Below are positions 63,829-64,000 of a DNA stretch of 64,000 nucleotides, in pieces. Position 1 is the first letter of the stretch, and each line of letters starts with the position of its first letter. The position numbers were made by a program, and so were the translations under genes. Source of the stretch: Apus apus (Eukaryota; Chordata; Aves; Apodiformes; Apodidae); NCBI RefSeq assembly GCF_020740795.1, contig NC_067290.1, forward strand, positions 17,927,001-17,991,000, read 5' to 3'. The notes under the pieces were generated by a model. That model worked only from the letters and a program-made list of their open reading frames with translations, was not told where the DNA came from and did no database searches.

Positions 63829-64000
63829 GTGCTGTGAACTTCTGTGGTTCTCACCAAGTCACCCTGGAAGGATCCATCTGTTCATTCAAGCCCAAGGAAG
63901 CAGGAAGCAAAGGAGCAGCACTGCAACAAGGAACAGTGGGTCTACCAACAGCAAAGCCATTTAATTCACGTTGCAAACACTAAGCAGGTCTTGCAGCAGC

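Larger units (their letters stand above)
36210..64000 (-). other. RYBP: large RYBP intron, incomplete (over 27.8 kb)
   Basis: Everything above the 36,209 acceptor to the window end appears to be one intron. I searched for the zinc-finger exon (a Gly-Phe-Trp-Asp and paired Cys-x2-Cys pattern on the minus strand) and found none, so the first exons lie beyond 64,000. A large upstream intron fits the gene's size in mammals as I recall it. Inside are simple repeats, one CR1 copy at the far end, and AT-rich unique stretches that may include regulatory DNA. Chance open frames are all short, and none resembles a protein family except the CR1-derived one. Confidence 0.8.

Overview
This looks like a piece of a bird nuclear genome. 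The three recognisable transposon fragments are all CR1 non-LTR retrotransposon 3' ends, one closing with the tandem ATTCTGTG-type tail typical of avian CR1. The only recognisable gene, RYBP, has vertebrate exon-intron structure and encodes a protein very close to the mammalian one. There are no operons, prokaryotic features or CRISPR arrays. The species cannot be named from sequence alone.

Layout. Positions 1 to about 27,790 look intergenic, lying downstream of RYBP. I find no convincing exon there, only microsatellites, two CR1 fragments and a striking near-perfect inverted repeat (24,924-25,276; 106-bp arms, 104/106 matching). From about 27,790 to 64,000 the window holds the 3' part of RYBP on the minus strand: a 3' UTR of about 3.7 kb, the last three coding exons (31,475-31,727; 35,820-35,918; 36,033-36,209), a 4.1-kb intron, a 114-bp intron, and at least 27.8 kb of a large upstream intron. 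The first two exons, which carry the start codon and the N-terminal zinc finger, are not in the window and should lie beyond base 64,000.

Function. RYBP is a core subunit of variant (non-canonical) Polycomb repressive complex 1. The exons present encode the Lys/Glu-rich middle, a Ser/Thr-rich linker and the C-terminal RING1B-binding segment with its Ser-rich tail. The three exons join in frame (phase 2 at each junction) and give residues 53-228 of a 228-residue protein, the same length as human RYBP as I remember it.

No previously undescribed multi-gene system is visible. The best leads are the long inverted repeat downstream of RYBP, a palindrome with two opposed MEF2 consensus sites in the large intron, and structural and regulatory signals in the RYBP 3' UTR and introns.
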